From an uncultured Bacteroidales bacterium (GTDB lineage Bacteria; Bacteroidota; Bacteroidia; Bacteroidales; P3): DNA of 64,000 nt. The notes beneath the pieces were generated by a model. It searched no databases and was not told the origin of the DNA. It saw only the letters and a program-made list of their open reading frames with translations. The position numbers were made by a program, and so were the translations under genes. The stretch spans positions 1 to 64,000 of the forward strand of contig CAJOIV010000009.1 of NCBI GenBank assembly GCA_905234665.1, given 5' to 3'. Below are positions 16,707 through 27,353 of the stretch, in pieces (the first letter of the stretch is position 1; each line of letters begins with the position of its first letter).

Positions 16707-17858
16707 ATGAAACATCGTCTACTACTTATTCTCTGTCTGTCGCTACCATTTCTCGGAAATGCCCAGGAAGACTACCGCAACTGGAGGAAAGGTCCTTTGA
16801 CGTGGAACGATTTCAAGACGGTCGCCCACGATTCCATAGGCGAGGAACATTCTTATTTGGAGTTCTTCCTCTACATCCAGGAAACGTCCGAGGAACACGA
16901 CGGCGTATACCTCTTGGTGCAAAGTGCTGAGGCTGGCATGGACCGCAAGAAGTCATGGGTCGACAGCGCCTCCCGAACACCCGAGGAGCTTCGCTACAAT
17001 CAGGTGATATTCAACTTTGCCGAGCTCTACCGGCGCTACATGCAGATAGAACTCGACACGGGAGGGACGCCCGATGTCAGCCACTACATGAAACTCCTTG
17101 TGGCCGATGTTGAGATATTCTGTATGGAGACAAGGTTCGGAGCCGACACCGCCGCTGTCGCCCAATGGGACAACTATATCCGTGAAAATATGACAGCCGT
17201 GGCTCCCGACGTGGCCGAAAATCATTCCATCATGATACAACGGATGTCCACAAAGGAGAATTACAAAACCACCAATAGGTTTGCTGCCGGCATGGGAGCA
17301 GGCATGAAAATCCCCACCGGCGATTTTCATAAGTACTTCCGCACCGGCGGTGGATTCTACATGGAATGCGAATTCGGGTACGGACGACAGGTGCTGGGAG
17401 GCGGCCTTTTCCTCGGCGGTTCCAGATGCCTCGAAAGCCTATGCCACCATACAGATACACTAGATTACCTATTGAAAAACGATAACCTCACAATCCTCGA
17501 CCTCAAATTCGACTACGGTGTTGCCGTTGTCGACAACAACCATTTCCGTCTAACCCCCTTCGTGGGTGTCGGGGTGCTGGGATATTGCGTCGAGGTCACC
17601 TCCGAAGATACATACGAGACCACTCTTGTAGGGCCTTCGGCTTTCAGCTGGCGTGCAGGAATCGACTTTCGGTATCATTTCTTGACCAATGTCACCCAAT
17701 CCCGACACAGCAGAGAAATCTCACAGCTCACCCTCTTTGCCAAAACCTATGCCGAACAAGCCCGTTTTAGCAACTATGAAGGAAATCCTCGCGGCTGGAC
17801 ATTCAACATTGTCATAGGTCTCGCCTTCCACGAGACCACCCGCGAACAGAAGCAATAA
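16707..17858 (+). CDS. Secreted protein with predicted C-terminal barrel
   Basis: A 383-residue protein with a signal peptide (MKHRLLLILCLSLPFLGNAQ). The N-terminal part starts WRKGPLTWNDFKTVAHDSIGEE, a sequence pattern also seen in DUF922-like predicted proteases of Bacteroidota; the usual metal-binding motif is not evident here. Residues about 195-380 show glycine- and aromatic-rich strands (AAGMGAGMKIPTGDFHKYFRTGGGFYMECEFGYG; FVGVGVLGYCVEV), consistent with an outer-membrane barrel. No function can be assigned. It lies between two terminators, so it may have its own promoter. Confidence 0.65.
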   Translation: MKHRLLLILCLSLPFLGNAQEDYRNWRKGPLTWNDFKTVAHDSIGEEHSYLEFFLYIQETSEEHDGVYLLVQSAEAGMDRKKSWVDSASRTPEELRYNQVIFNFAELYRRYMQIELDTGGTPDVSHYMKLLVADVEIFCMETRFGADTAAVAQWDNYIRENMTAVAPDVAENHSIMIQRMSTKENYKTTNRFAAGMGAGMKIPTGDFHKYFRTGGGFYMECEFGYGRQVLGGGLFLGGSRCLESLCHHTDTLDYLLKNDNLTILDLKFDYGVAVVDNNHFRLTPFVGVGVLGYCVEVTSEDTYETTLVGPSAFSWRAGIDFRYHFLTNVTQSRHSREISQLTLFAKTYAEQARFSNYEGNPRGWTFNIVIGLAFHETTREQKQ

Positions 17859-17861
17859 AAG

Positions 17862-17891
17862 AAAGAGGCTGGCGTGATTGCCAGCCTCTTT
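17862..17891. terminator. Bidirectional terminator
   Basis: Perfect 12-bp stem AAAGAGGCTGGC/GCCAGCCTCTTT with loop GTGATT, A-run on one side and T-run on the other, between two convergent genes. Confidence 0.9.
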
Positions 17892-17911
17892 CATTGCCGT
17901 ATGGCCTTTGT

Positions 17912-20782
17912 TCAGAATCGAATCATCTGGTCGTACTTCACCTTCTGAATCTTTCCAAATTTGGAGAGATCCTCCATGTCAAATTTCTTGGCATTGCCGC
18001 TGATGAAGGCAATGACAGGGCGTCCCTCGATATATTTCTTGTGGAGTGCCTTGAGGTCGTTGTAAGTCATCTTGCGGATTTCCTCGGTCACCTCCACGCG
18101 CGGGTCGTGGTCAATCTTTTCCTCCTCCATCCAGTAGCGGACATTGTCGGGGAAAGAGCGGAAAGTGATGTAGTTGGAGTTGCGCACAGAGATGAGGTAG
18201 TCGCGGGCGCCCGCGAACTTCTCTTCGCGCTCGGGGAAGTTGACCATGAGGTCGCGCAGGGCGGCGATGCCCTCGTTGGTCTTGTCGCACTGGGTGCTGA
18301 GGTAGGCATAATAATAGGAAGGCGCCCGGTTGAAGCGGTCGTAGGAGAAGTAGCCGTATGTGCTGTAGCCGAGGGAGCGGAACTCGCGTATCTCCTGGAA
18401 GAAGATGCCGTTCATGCTACCGCCCATATACTGGTTGAAGAGGGCGCAGGCGGCACGGTCGGCCTTGTAGTCGAAGTTGCTGCCGGGCATATAGAGGTCG
18501 ATATCGCTCTTGATGAACTTCTTGTTGGTGGCGTAGTAGACAGCGTTGTCGGTCAGTTTGACAGGTTTGCGGACGCGCTTGTGCATGACCGTGACGTTCT
18601 CACGCACGAGGTTGTGCTTGCGGAGGAGGGCAGCGACTTTCTGCGGGTCGCTGTTGCCCACATAGGTGACATTGCCGTCGCGGCCAAAGATATTCTGGAT
18701 GAGAGAGACAAGGTCTTCGCCCTTCATCTTCTTGATCTCCTTGATGGTGGCGTGGTTGAGGTAGTCGGAGCTGTCGCCGTAGAGGACATACTCATAGAGG
18801 GCGCTGGTCCAGGTGCCGGCATCGTTCTTGGCCTCCTTCTCAGATGCCTTGAGCAGCTCGACGACATTCTTGATCTGCTGCGGGTCGTGGCGCGGGTTGT
18901 TTAGTTTGAGGAGCGCCAGGTCGAGGATTTTCTCCATGTTCTCCTCGGGGCCGGAGATGCTGATGTAGCTGTAGTCGCGACTGCTGCCCATCCAGAAGGA
19001 TCCGCCGAGGCAGTCCATCTCGATGCGGTATTGCTCGGGGGTCATATCGCCTGCTCCGATGTTGCTGAAGTAGTTCATGGCCTGCTCGATGTTGCGGTTG
19101 TCGAAAGAACCGTAGTGGTAGTTGATTTGGATGCTGAAGAGGTCGTTCTTGGGATTTTTGGAGGCATAGAGCTTACAGTTGGGCGTAATCGGGACAATCT
19201 GGACGATATCCTTGAAATCGAGCACCTGGGGTTTGATTTCGGGAGTCTTGCTGTTGGCTATCTTCTCGGCGAAGGCACTCTTGACGCCCTGGTTGTGCCC
19301 CTCGAGGTGGTTCCAGTCGGGCTTGATGCTTGCGGGCTTGTCGGGGATGCCCATCTTGGAGCGCACGATGGTGCAGTGGTTGCGATCGTAGTATTTCTTG
19401 GCGATGGCCATGATGTCTTCACGGGTGAGGTTCATGAGGCGCTCGTTGTCGCGCTGCCATTCCTCGTAGTTCGAGCCGGAGAGCTCGAGGTTCTGCAGCA
19501 GTCCCGCGATGCCGCCGTAGCTCTCCAGGCGGCGCTTGCGGCTGATGAGGTTGTTCATCTTGATGCTCTGGAGGAGCTTGTCGCTGAATCGTCCCTCCTT
19601 GACGGAGTCGAGGGCGGCCCAGATGAGCTCTTCGGCAGCTTCGTGCTTCTGTCCGAGGAGTTTGGGGACGTAGAGGATGACGTTGGTGCCCGCATCACGC
19701 AACGAGAAGGGCATGAGGTAGGCCGCCATGAGTTTGCCTTCGGTGGTGAGCTCGTCGAGGCGTCCGTTGCCGCCACTGATGATTTCGCTCATGACGTCGA
19801 GGGCCAGCTCGTCGGGATGGTTGTTCTTAACGCCCGGAAAGACGATGATACCCATTTTAAGAGGTGTCTGCCGGACGTTCTTGACCACACGGGTGTCGAA
19901 TTTGGGCAGGTTGTAGGTGGGTTCCGTGACCTTCTCGCCTTTGGGCCAAATGCTGAAATATTTCTCGACCCAGGTCTTGGCTTGGGCGGTATTGAAGTCG
20001 CCCACGAGGATGAGGGTCATGTTGGAGGCCACATAGTATTTGTCGTAGAAACGCTTCATGGCCGAGGGCTGCGGGTTCTTGAGGTGCTCGTCGAGGCCGA
20101 CAATCTCGCGACTGTAGGGGTGCTCGCCAAAGCTCTCGCTGAACAGGTTGCGTATGAAGGCATACATCTGCTCGTTGACCCCGATGTTGCGTTCCTCGTA
20201 CACGGTCTCGAGCTCACTCTGGAAGAGGCGGTAGACAGGGTTGCGGAAACGCTCGGCATAGACTTCCATCCAGTTCTCCAGCTGGTTGGAGGGCAGGGTG
20301 TTGTAGTAGACGGTATAGTCGTAGGAGGTGCCTGCATTGAGGCCCGTGCATCCCATCTGCTGGAGGATGGCGTCGGTCTCGTTGGCGATGGCATATTTGG
20401 AGGCCTCGACGCTGAGACGGTTGATCTCGAGTTGGAGCTCGTGGCGGCGGTTCTCATCCTTTGTGGCCTGGATTTGGTCGTAGAGGTCGCTGATGCTGTC
20501 GAGGTAGGGCTTCTCCTTGGCCCAGTCGGAGGTGCCGATGCGGTCGGTACCCTTGAACATCATGTGCTCAAAATAGTGGGCCACGCCAGTGGCGTTGGAG
20601 TCCTCGTTCTTGGAACCGGCATGCACCACGACGGAGCCATAGATTTTGGGTTGGGAATGTTCCTCGGCCATGATGACCTTGAGGCCGTTGCTCAGGTAGA
20701 AGGTTTCCACCTTCAAATCACCCTGCGCCGCGGCAAAAAATGCCAGCGATAGCAGCAGGAGGGAAAACGATACTTTCTTCAT
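17912..20782 (-). CDS. M16 family zinc metallopeptidase
   Basis: A 956-residue periplasmic protease with a signal peptide (MKKVSFSLLLLSLAFFAAAQG). The inverted zinc motif HxxEH is present near residues 68-72 (HYFEHMMFKGT), with the downstream Glu in the ETVYEERNIGVNE helix. The second half repeats the M16 fold without an HxxEH, as in two-domain M16 enzymes where it forms the other half of the clam shell (FFQEIREFRSLGYSTYGYFSY). Such enzymes degrade peptides. The gene is divergent from corA and has its own promoter at 20835-20842. Confidence 0.95.
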   Translation of the reverse strand: MKKVSFSLLLLSLAFFAAAQGDLKVETFYLSNGLKVIMAEEHSQPKIYGSVVVHAGSKNEDSNATGVAHYFEHMMFKGTDRIGTSDWAKEKPYLDSISDLYDQIQATKDENRRHELQLEINRLSVEASKYAIANETDAILQQMGCTGLNAGTSYDYTVYYNTLPSNQLENWMEVYAERFRNPVYRLFQSELETVYEERNIGVNEQMYAFIRNLFSESFGEHPYSREIVGLDEHLKNPQPSAMKRFYDKYYVASNMTLILVGDFNTAQAKTWVEKYFSIWPKGEKVTEPTYNLPKFDTRVVKNVRQTPLKMGIIVFPGVKNNHPDELALDVMSEIISGGNGRLDELTTEGKLMAAYLMPFSLRDAGTNVILYVPKLLGQKHEAAEELIWAALDSVKEGRFSDKLLQSIKMNNLISRKRRLESYGGIAGLLQNLELSGSNYEEWQRDNERLMNLTREDIMAIAKKYYDRNHCTIVRSKMGIPDKPASIKPDWNHLEGHNQGVKSAFAEKIANSKTPEIKPQVLDFKDIVQIVPITPNCKLYASKNPKNDLFSIQINYHYGSFDNRNIEQAMNYFSNIGAGDMTPEQYRIEMDCLGGSFWMGSSRDYSYISISGPEENMEKILDLALLKLNNPRHDPQQIKNVVELLKASEKEAKNDAGTWTSALYEYVLYGDSSDYLNHATIKEIKKMKGEDLVSLIQNIFGRDGNVTYVGNSDPQKVAALLRKHNLVRENVTVMHKRVRKPVKLTDNAVYYATNKKFIKSDIDLYMPGSNFDYKADRAACALFNQYMGGSMNGIFFQEIREFRSLGYSTYGYFSYDRFNRAPSYYYAYLSTQCDKTNEGIAALRDLMVNFPEREEKFAGARDYLISVRNSNYITFRSFPDNVRYWMEEEKIDHDPRVEVTEEIRKMTYNDLKALHKKYIEGRPVIAFISGNAKKFDMEDLSKFGKIQKVKYDQMIRF

Positions 20783-20834
20783 CTTAAATGGGTTTAGTGA
20801 TTATTTCCTATGCCAAACATAACTATTAGGCTTG

Positions 20835-20881
20835 CAAAGATACAAAAAAAATTGGAGATTGATTATTTTTTCGTATCTTTG
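20835..20881. promoter_or_regulatory. Divergent promoters for M16 protease and corA
   Basis: A minus-strand TATCTTTG at 20835-20842 and a plus-strand TATCTTTG at 20874-20881 are back to back, so their -33 regions overlap. Confidence 0.75.
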
Positions 20882-20938
20882 CAGGTTGAAACAATACCCG
20901 CAAAACGAATGTAGAATCTTGAAAAGGAGGACGTCAGC

Positions 20939-21865
20939 ATGATAGAGACTATCCAGCACGAAGCATTGAGGTGGATGCATATCACCAATCCCACCGAGGA
21001 TGAGTACCGCTATCTGCTCGACGACTTCCATTTCCACCCCTTGGATATCGAGGACTGCCGCGGCACGAACCAGCGGCCCAAGATAGACGAATACGACGAC
21101 TACTATTTCCTCATCCTCCATTTTCCCTACTTCGACAAGAACAACAAGGATATCCGCATCCGCGAGGTAAAGATATTCTGGGGCAAGGACTATATCATCA
21201 CCATTGGCAAAGCGCACTGGGTTGTGAAGAAACTCTTCGAGGAGATGCAGGAAGACCTGGCCGAGGACAACGAGGACGTGAAGGAGAAACTCTCGTCGAG
21301 CGACCTGCTGCTCTACCATATCCTCGACAGGCTGATGCTGGAGACCTACACCCTCATCATGCGTGTGGGCGCCGAGGTGGACTTGATCAACTACGATATC
21401 TTCAACAAGAAGGCGCGAAGCATCATCGAACTCATCTCCATCACCCGGAGGAACATCATCCTGCTGAACACCACCTTCAAGCCGCAACTGCGCGTGCTGC
21501 ACCTCTTCGAAGGTGGCTCCATCAAGGGATTCGTCGACCCCGAAGTGCTTGACATGGAAGACTACTGGGGCAATATCCTGGACCAGTACCAGAAGATGTT
21601 CGACTCCATCGAGGACTACGGCGAGTTGATTGAGGGCCTCTCGAAGACCTTCGACTCGTTGCAGGCCAACCGCACCAACGAGATTATGCGCGTGATGACC
21701 TTCTTCTCGACCATCATGCTGCCTCTGACGGTGATCACGGGCGCGTTGGGCATGAACATCGACTTCCCGTTCTCGACGACGGGGTTTGCCTTCTGGGGCA
21801 TCTGCATCGTGATGGTGGTGGTGTCGGTGCTACTCTTCCTCTATTTCAGAAGAAGAACCAAGTGA
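20939..21865 (+). CDS. corA: CorA family divalent cation transporter
   Basis: A 308-residue Mg2+/Co2+ channel. The N-terminal cytoplasmic domain carries the usual DDFHFHPLDIEDC sequence, the long helix precedes the membrane, and the signature GMN (GALGMNIDFPFSTTG) follows the first TM helix; the second TM (WGICIVMVVVSVLLFLYF) ends in basic RRRTK. The ATG at 20939 has a real Shine-Dalgarno sequence (AAAAGGAGG, about 7 bp upstream), which is unusual in this genome. It leads a plus-strand run with DUF3127, cyclo-ligase and a small protein. Confidence 0.95.
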   Translation: MIETIQHEALRWMHITNPTEDEYRYLLDDFHFHPLDIEDCRGTNQRPKIDEYDDYYFLILHFPYFDKNNKDIRIREVKIFWGKDYIITIGKAHWVVKKLFEEMQEDLAEDNEDVKEKLSSSDLLLYHILDRLMLETYTLIMRVGAEVDLINYDIFNKKARSIIELISITRRNIILLNTTFKPQLRVLHLFEGGSIKGFVDPEVLDMEDYWGNILDQYQKMFDSIEDYGELIEGLSKTFDSLQANRTNEIMRVMTFFSTIMLPLTVITGALGMNIDFPFSTTGFAFWGICIVMVVVSVLLFLYFRRRTK

Positions 21866-21898
21866 ACTAAGAATTAATAACAACAAAACATAACAACA

Positions 21899-22339
21899 AT
21901 GGAAATTACAGGCATTTTAATCAAGATTTTACCCGAGACACGCGGTGAAAGCCAGCGCGGTCCCTGGGTGCGTGGAGGCTTCGTTATACAGACCGACGGC
22001 GAATATCCGCGCCAGGTGGCATTCGACACTTTCGGCGAGGACCGTGTAGCCATGGTGCATAACACACCGTTGAACAGCCCTGTGGTGGTTACATTCATGC
22101 CGGAGAGCCGCGAGTTCAACGACAAATGGTACACGAACCTGCGCTGCTCGCGTATCCAGAACTACGTCCCTGGCCAAATGCCCCAACAGTCAGCAGGCTA
22201 TGCATGGCCATCCGCAGCTCCCGTGGCTCCGCAGACTCCTGCCCAGCCCGCAGCCCCCGCACAGCAGGCGGCTGAGACCCAGGCCGCGGCACCGGCATTT
22301 GCCTCGCCTCTGAAACCCGACGAGGATTTGCCCTTCTAA
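21899..22339 (+). CDS. DUF3127 protein with SSB-like acidic tail
   Basis: A 146-residue protein. The first 85 residues match DUF3127, a Bacteroidota family with an OB-like strand pattern (MEITGILIKILPETRGESQRGPWVRGGFVIQ; VVVTFMPESREFNDKWYTNLRCSRI). A Pro/Ala/Gln-rich linker follows and the chain ends KPDEDLPF. This end is almost the same as the C-terminal tip of single-stranded DNA-binding proteins (D-D-D-I/L-P-F) that recruits repair and replication partners. A ssDNA- or SSB-network role is therefore a reasonable inference. Confidence 0.8.
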   Translation: MEITGILIKILPETRGESQRGPWVRGGFVIQTDGEYPRQVAFDTFGEDRVAMVHNTPLNSPVVVTFMPESREFNDKWYTNLRCSRIQNYVPGQMPQQSAGYAWPSAAPVAPQTPAQPAAPAQQAAETQAAAPAFASPLKPDEDLPF

Positions 22340-22370
22340 CCCGTCTATACCTGGAGACATGCCATCGGGT

Positions 22371-22910
22371 ATGACAAAGCAAGAACTAAGGAAAGAGATA
22401 AGGGCGGCGAAAAAGGCCGTCCCTTTTCTTGAAAAGTGCCGCCGTTCGGAAGGCATCATGCAGCAGGTGGAGAGGCTTGAAGCATTCCAGCACGCCCATA
22501 CCGTGCTGCTGTACTGGTCGATGGAGGACGAGGTGCAAACACACAACTTCGTCAACCGCTGGTACCAGACGAAGTGCCTCCTGCTGCCCTGTGTCGACGG
22601 CGACGACCTGCGCCTGCGGCAGTACACAGGGCCCGAATGTCTGAAGGCCGGCGAGCAGTTCGGCATCGGCGAGCCGACGGGACCTGAGTATACAGACCTG
22701 GCGCGCGTCGAGATTATCATTGTCCCTGGCGTGGCCTTTGACCGCAACGGCAACCGCATGGGCCGCGGCCGCGGATTTTACGACCGGCTGCTCAAAAGCA
22801 CCCCCAATGCCTACAAGGTAGGTGTGGCTTTCGACTTCCAGATGGTCGAGAACGTCCCTGTAGAACCTTTTGATGTACCCATGAACAAAGTGATTACCGA
22901 ATATGTTTGA
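22371..22910 (+). CDS. 5-formyltetrahydrofolate cyclo-ligase
   Basis: A protein of about 180 residues that converts 5-formyl-THF to 5,10-methenyl-THF with ATP. MTKQELRKEIRAAKKAV is the usual N-terminus; an ATG four codons upstream (22359) is also possible. The conserved IIVPGVAFDRNGNRMGRGRGFYDRLL loop binds folate and nucleotide. It ends inside the next gene by 8 bp, suggesting coupling. Context (corA, DUF3127) gives no further clue. Confidence 0.93.
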   Translation: MTKQELRKEIRAAKKAVPFLEKCRRSEGIMQQVERLEAFQHAHTVLLYWSMEDEVQTHNFVNRWYQTKCLLLPCVDGDDLRLRQYTGPECLKAGEQFGIGEPTGPEYTDLARVEIIIVPGVAFDRNGNRMGRGRGFYDRLLKSTPNAYKVGVAFDFQMVENVPVEPFDVPMNKVITEYV

Positions 22911-23430
22911 AGTCGAGAAACCCCGCAGATTCCATTACGAGCCCCGCTTCTACGACCCTGAAAAGGAGAAGTGGGAGGCGCTGAAAAAGAAGTACGCTAT
23001 CGAGAAGGAGAAAGAGGATGCTGGAATTAGAAATGAGGAATTAGGAATGAGGAATGAAGGCACGGAGGAGGGTCTCGAGTATTTCGAGCAGCGTGTGAGA
23101 GAGCTCGATAGGCAAAAGCGAGAGGCTTCGTCACGGTTGACGTGGCGCGACCTGTTCAGGAGACGCGAAATGCCCAAGTTCCAGTACACGCCAAGATTCA
23201 GCGGCACGACAGAACCCGTCGAAATTAGGAATGAGGAATTAGGAATTAGGAATGAAGGCACAGAAGAGGCGGAACTGGTGCAGAAATATTCCACTCCGCG
23301 ACACAAGATTAAGATTCGCCGCCGGTTCGACATTGGCGACACCGACTACATGAAGCCCATACCGGGGACGAAAATCATCCTCTATACGGGCATCGTGTGC
23401 CTGCTGCTGGCAATTATTATCCTGTTCTGA
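22903..23430 (+). CDS. Small tail-anchored protein with two in-frame repeat inserts
   Basis: A 175-residue protein with basic, aromatic segments (PRRFHYEPRFYDPEKEKWEALKKKYA; MPKFQYTPRFSG) and one C-terminal TM helix (TKIILYTGIVCLLLAIIILF). Two segments, IRNEELGMRNEGTEE and IRNEELGIRNEGTEE, are coded by the heptamer repeat, each extended by the same GAAGGCACNGAAGAG tail. Without these the protein would be about 145 residues. The function is unknown. It converges with the S41 protease gene, overlapping by 14 bp. Confidence 0.75.
   Translation: MFEVEKPRRFHYEPRFYDPEKEKWEALKKKYAIEKEKEDAGIRNEELGMRNEGTEEGLEYFEQRVRELDRQKREASSRLTWRDLFRRREMPKFQYTPRFSGTTEPVEIRNEELGIRNEGTEEAELVQKYSTPRHKIKIRRRFDIGDTDYMKPIPGTKIILYTGIVCLLLAIIILF
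23023..23066 (+). repeat. Heptamer repeat in small membrane protein, copy 1
   Basis: ATTAGAA-ATGAGGA-type units in the I-R-N-E-E-L-G frame followed by GAAGGCACGGAG. Confidence 0.85.
23222..23266 (+). repeat. Heptamer repeat in small membrane protein, copy 2
   Basis: ATTAGGA/ATGAGGA units in the same frame as copy 1, followed by GAAGGCACAGAAG; the shared tail suggests one copy arose from the other. Confidence 0.85.
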
Positions 23431-24703
23431 GGAATTCGAGGGCCCGCTCGAGTTGGGTGTCCACACCGCGGCGGAGCTGAGAAGCATCGTAGAGGACCTC
23501 GATATCGGGTGTCACGCCTATACCCTCGCGACAGACATAGTCTTTGTCGACCATGTAGAAAGTACTGGTGTAGACAAAGAAGGAGAAAAGGTCGCGATTG
23601 TAGGGATAGCCGTTCTCCCAATAGAATGCGTCGCCGAAACAGCCGTTGTAGAAGACGTCGTGCTGGGTGTCCGACTGCGGCCAGAGGGCGCAGGTGGCGC
23701 CGTAGGTGCGTTCACCGATGAAAGTGCCGTTGGGCAGGTTTTGGATAAACATGGTGGTCAATTCGGCGCAACTGGCGGAGTTGATATCGGCCAGCACCAC
23801 GATGGGTTTGGCCTGGTTCAAGTGCCTGGAAGGTGGGGGAACAATAAAGGGTGTCCAGCCGCTGTAGTCGAGCCGGCCGATGCCTTCTTTGACACGGGTA
23901 TAGCCGACCAGGACGTCCGACTGGGCAAGAGATCCGACGAGAGGAACGATGTCGCCAAGGCTGCCACCACCATTGCCGCGGACATCGATGATGAGGGCTT
24001 CGATGCTGTCGTTGTTGGCGTAGCAGGCATTGCCGCCCACCATGCCCTCGTAATAGCGCGGGCCGTAGAAAGCCACGACAGGGGCCTGGGCGGTCACCTT
24101 GTTGGGAATCTGGTCGGCATAGCGCGACAAGGTTGTAAACGAGAACTCCGTAAAGCGGAAATAGGCAATCTTCTTGCCGGGGGTCTTTCCGGGAAGGAGG
24201 CAGAACCACGATCCGGGAAAACTCTTGTCGCCGTAGGAGAACGGGTCGCAACCTATGTACTGGGTGATTCCCGGCTGGCTGCGCAGCGCGCTCAGCTGGG
24301 AATTGCGGTCGGTCCTGTGGCTGTAGTCGTTCTTGCCCGGCTGCACCCAGGCCTCGGACTCTCCCTTGGGGTCCCACATGCGGGCAGTGAGGTGATGGTC
24401 CAGCAATCCCTCAAAGACCCCGCTCCAGGCCTGCTGGAATTCCTGTTGGGTGACGGGGTTGTTCCTGCCGCGGGCATCGAAAGCGGCAAACACGGGCTGG
24501 TACTCCTCATAGCGGGCATCCCAGTCGATGGTGTCGAGTTCCCAGAACATATACGACTGATCCATGCCCTCCCAAATGGTCTCGAACTGCTGCAGGTAGG
24601 TCTTGCAGATGCGGCTGTTGGGATTGACCAAATTGAGTGATTCCTTGCGACAAGCGGAGAATGCCAATACTGCAAACAGGGCGATGAGAATTCTTCTATT
24701 CAT
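23417..24703 (-). CDS. S41 family peptidase, lipoprotein
   Basis: A 428-residue protein with a lipoprotein signal (MNRRILIALFAVLAFSACRKE). The C-terminal processing-protease type fold is seen in ALIIDVRGNGGGSLGDIVPLVG and in the catalytic segment DINSASCAELTTMFIQNLPNGTFIGERTYG, where Ser of SASCAEL is the likely nucleophile. Its ATG overlaps the stop codon of the upstream outer-membrane gene (ATGA). It is the last gene of the pruA operon on the minus strand. Confidence 0.9.
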   Translation of the reverse strand: MNRRILIALFAVLAFSACRKESLNLVNPNSRICKTYLQQFETIWEGMDQSYMFWELDTIDWDARYEEYQPVFAAFDARGRNNPVTQQEFQQAWSGVFEGLLDHHLTARMWDPKGESEAWVQPGKNDYSHRTDRNSQLSALRSQPGITQYIGCDPFSYGDKSFPGSWFCLLPGKTPGKKIAYFRFTEFSFTTLSRYADQIPNKVTAQAPVVAFYGPRYYEGMVGGNACYANNDSIEALIIDVRGNGGGSLGDIVPLVGSLAQSDVLVGYTRVKEGIGRLDYSGWTPFIVPPPSRHLNQAKPIVVLADINSASCAELTTMFIQNLPNGTFIGERTYGATCALWPQSDTQHDVFYNGCFGDAFYWENGYPYNRDLFSFFVYTSTFYMVDKDYVCREGIGVTPDIEVLYDASQLRRGVDTQLERALEFLRTG

Positions 24704-25428
24704 AGGCTGTAGGTGATAGCTGCCTGATAGGCAATAGTTGTGTTGTAGCGCGGGTTGAGGTTGCGCATATAGTCATTCTGTATGTCGAGCACGCCGTAGT
24801 ACCAACGCACCTCGGCGCTGAGGTTCAGTCCTCTCCAGATGTTGACGCTCAAGCCTCCTCCCCAGGTGAATCCTGCATCGAGGCGGTTGTCGCGGGTCTC
24901 GTTGAAGGGTACATCCTCATCGAACTCATTGGCAGATTCATCTCCCCCCAACGTGTAGTACGTCAGGGAGTACGATGTTCCTGACCGATGAGAGGAAAGC
25001 CAATAGCCCACATAGCCGCCACCGTTCAGATGGACACGCACCCTGCGCCCGAAAGAGAGGTCGAGCATGAGGGGAGCGTTGAAGTAGAGGTTCTCGGTGG
25101 TGGTCTGCGTGATAATCTGGGTGGAGTTTGTCTGCATTGTGACATGGTCCATGTGGTAATTCTTCCCGATAAGCACCATGTCGAGGCGTAGACCTATCCA
25201 CTTCCAGGGGTTATAGGCAGTACTGATGCCAAAGGTGTAGCCATTGGTGAACTTGTCATACTTCATGTCCTTCATATAGGACATATCAATCTGGTGGTAG
25301 TTGCGGTCCAAGCCACCCAACAGGCCCAGCGTCCAGTGGGTAGCCCTGGCAGGGGCTGCAGGCACAGAATCGGTCGCCACCTGCCATAGCCACAACACTG
25401 AGGAGCAGCAAAAAGACTCTCCTATACA

Positions 25429-25429
<1 letters not shown>
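24700..25429 (-). pseudogene. Outer-membrane porin-like protein with frame disruption in signal peptide
   Basis: From the ATG at 25429, which overlaps the pruA stop (TAATG), the frame gives a signal peptide MYRRVFLLLLSVVAMAGG and then runs off. The barrel part (232 residues) is in another frame, entered at a GTG at 25398 (LWLWQVATDSVPAAPARATHW). Adding two bases near 25383 joins the two as AMA-QVATDSVPA, with a perfect signal cleavage site, so loss of a CA from CACA is likely. The remainder is typical barrel (WTLGLLGGLDRNYHQIDM; AEVRWYYGVLDIQ). Real decay, programmed variation or an assembly error are possible. Confidence 0.7.
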
Positions 25430-27063
<1,634 letters not shown>

Positions 27064-27126
27064 AATGCTATGTGTTTAATGTTTTTACTTACATGATGTT
27101 CTCTGGAGTCTCTCCAGTTCAGTCTG

Positions 27127-27134
27127 CAAAGATA
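27127..27134 (-). promoter_or_regulatory. -7 box of pruA operon
   Basis: TATCTTTG followed by CA on the minus strand, 64 bp upstream of the pruA ATG. A small hairpin CTGGAG-AGA-CTCCAG lies in the leader. Confidence 0.7.
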
Positions 27135-27306
27135 CGAATAAATTCTGAAACACACAGCCTTCCTGTATATTTTTTTTCGCGGAAGGCGGTATCCCGTTCT
27201 GCGATAATCACTTTAACGTCATGGAGAATGACGCGCCATGGCGGGAAGAAGTATATGTATGGAACAACTTTTTCCCGACCGGGGTTGATAATCAAAAATA
27301 AAGTTG

Positions 27307-27314
27307 TATATTTG
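27307..27314 (+). promoter_or_regulatory. -7 box of lipoprotein-inhibitor-protease operon
   Basis: TATATTTG followed by CA, 40 bp before the ATG at 27354. Confidence 0.75.
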
Positions 27315-27353
27315 CAGTCTGAAACTGACAACAAACAATAAACACCAACAACA

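Noticed and set aside
19031-20752. 573-codon plus-strand open frame opposite the M16 peptidase
   Set aside because: Antisense of a gene with an intact zinc motif; composition (Val/Gly/Glu-rich) is typical of shadow frames.
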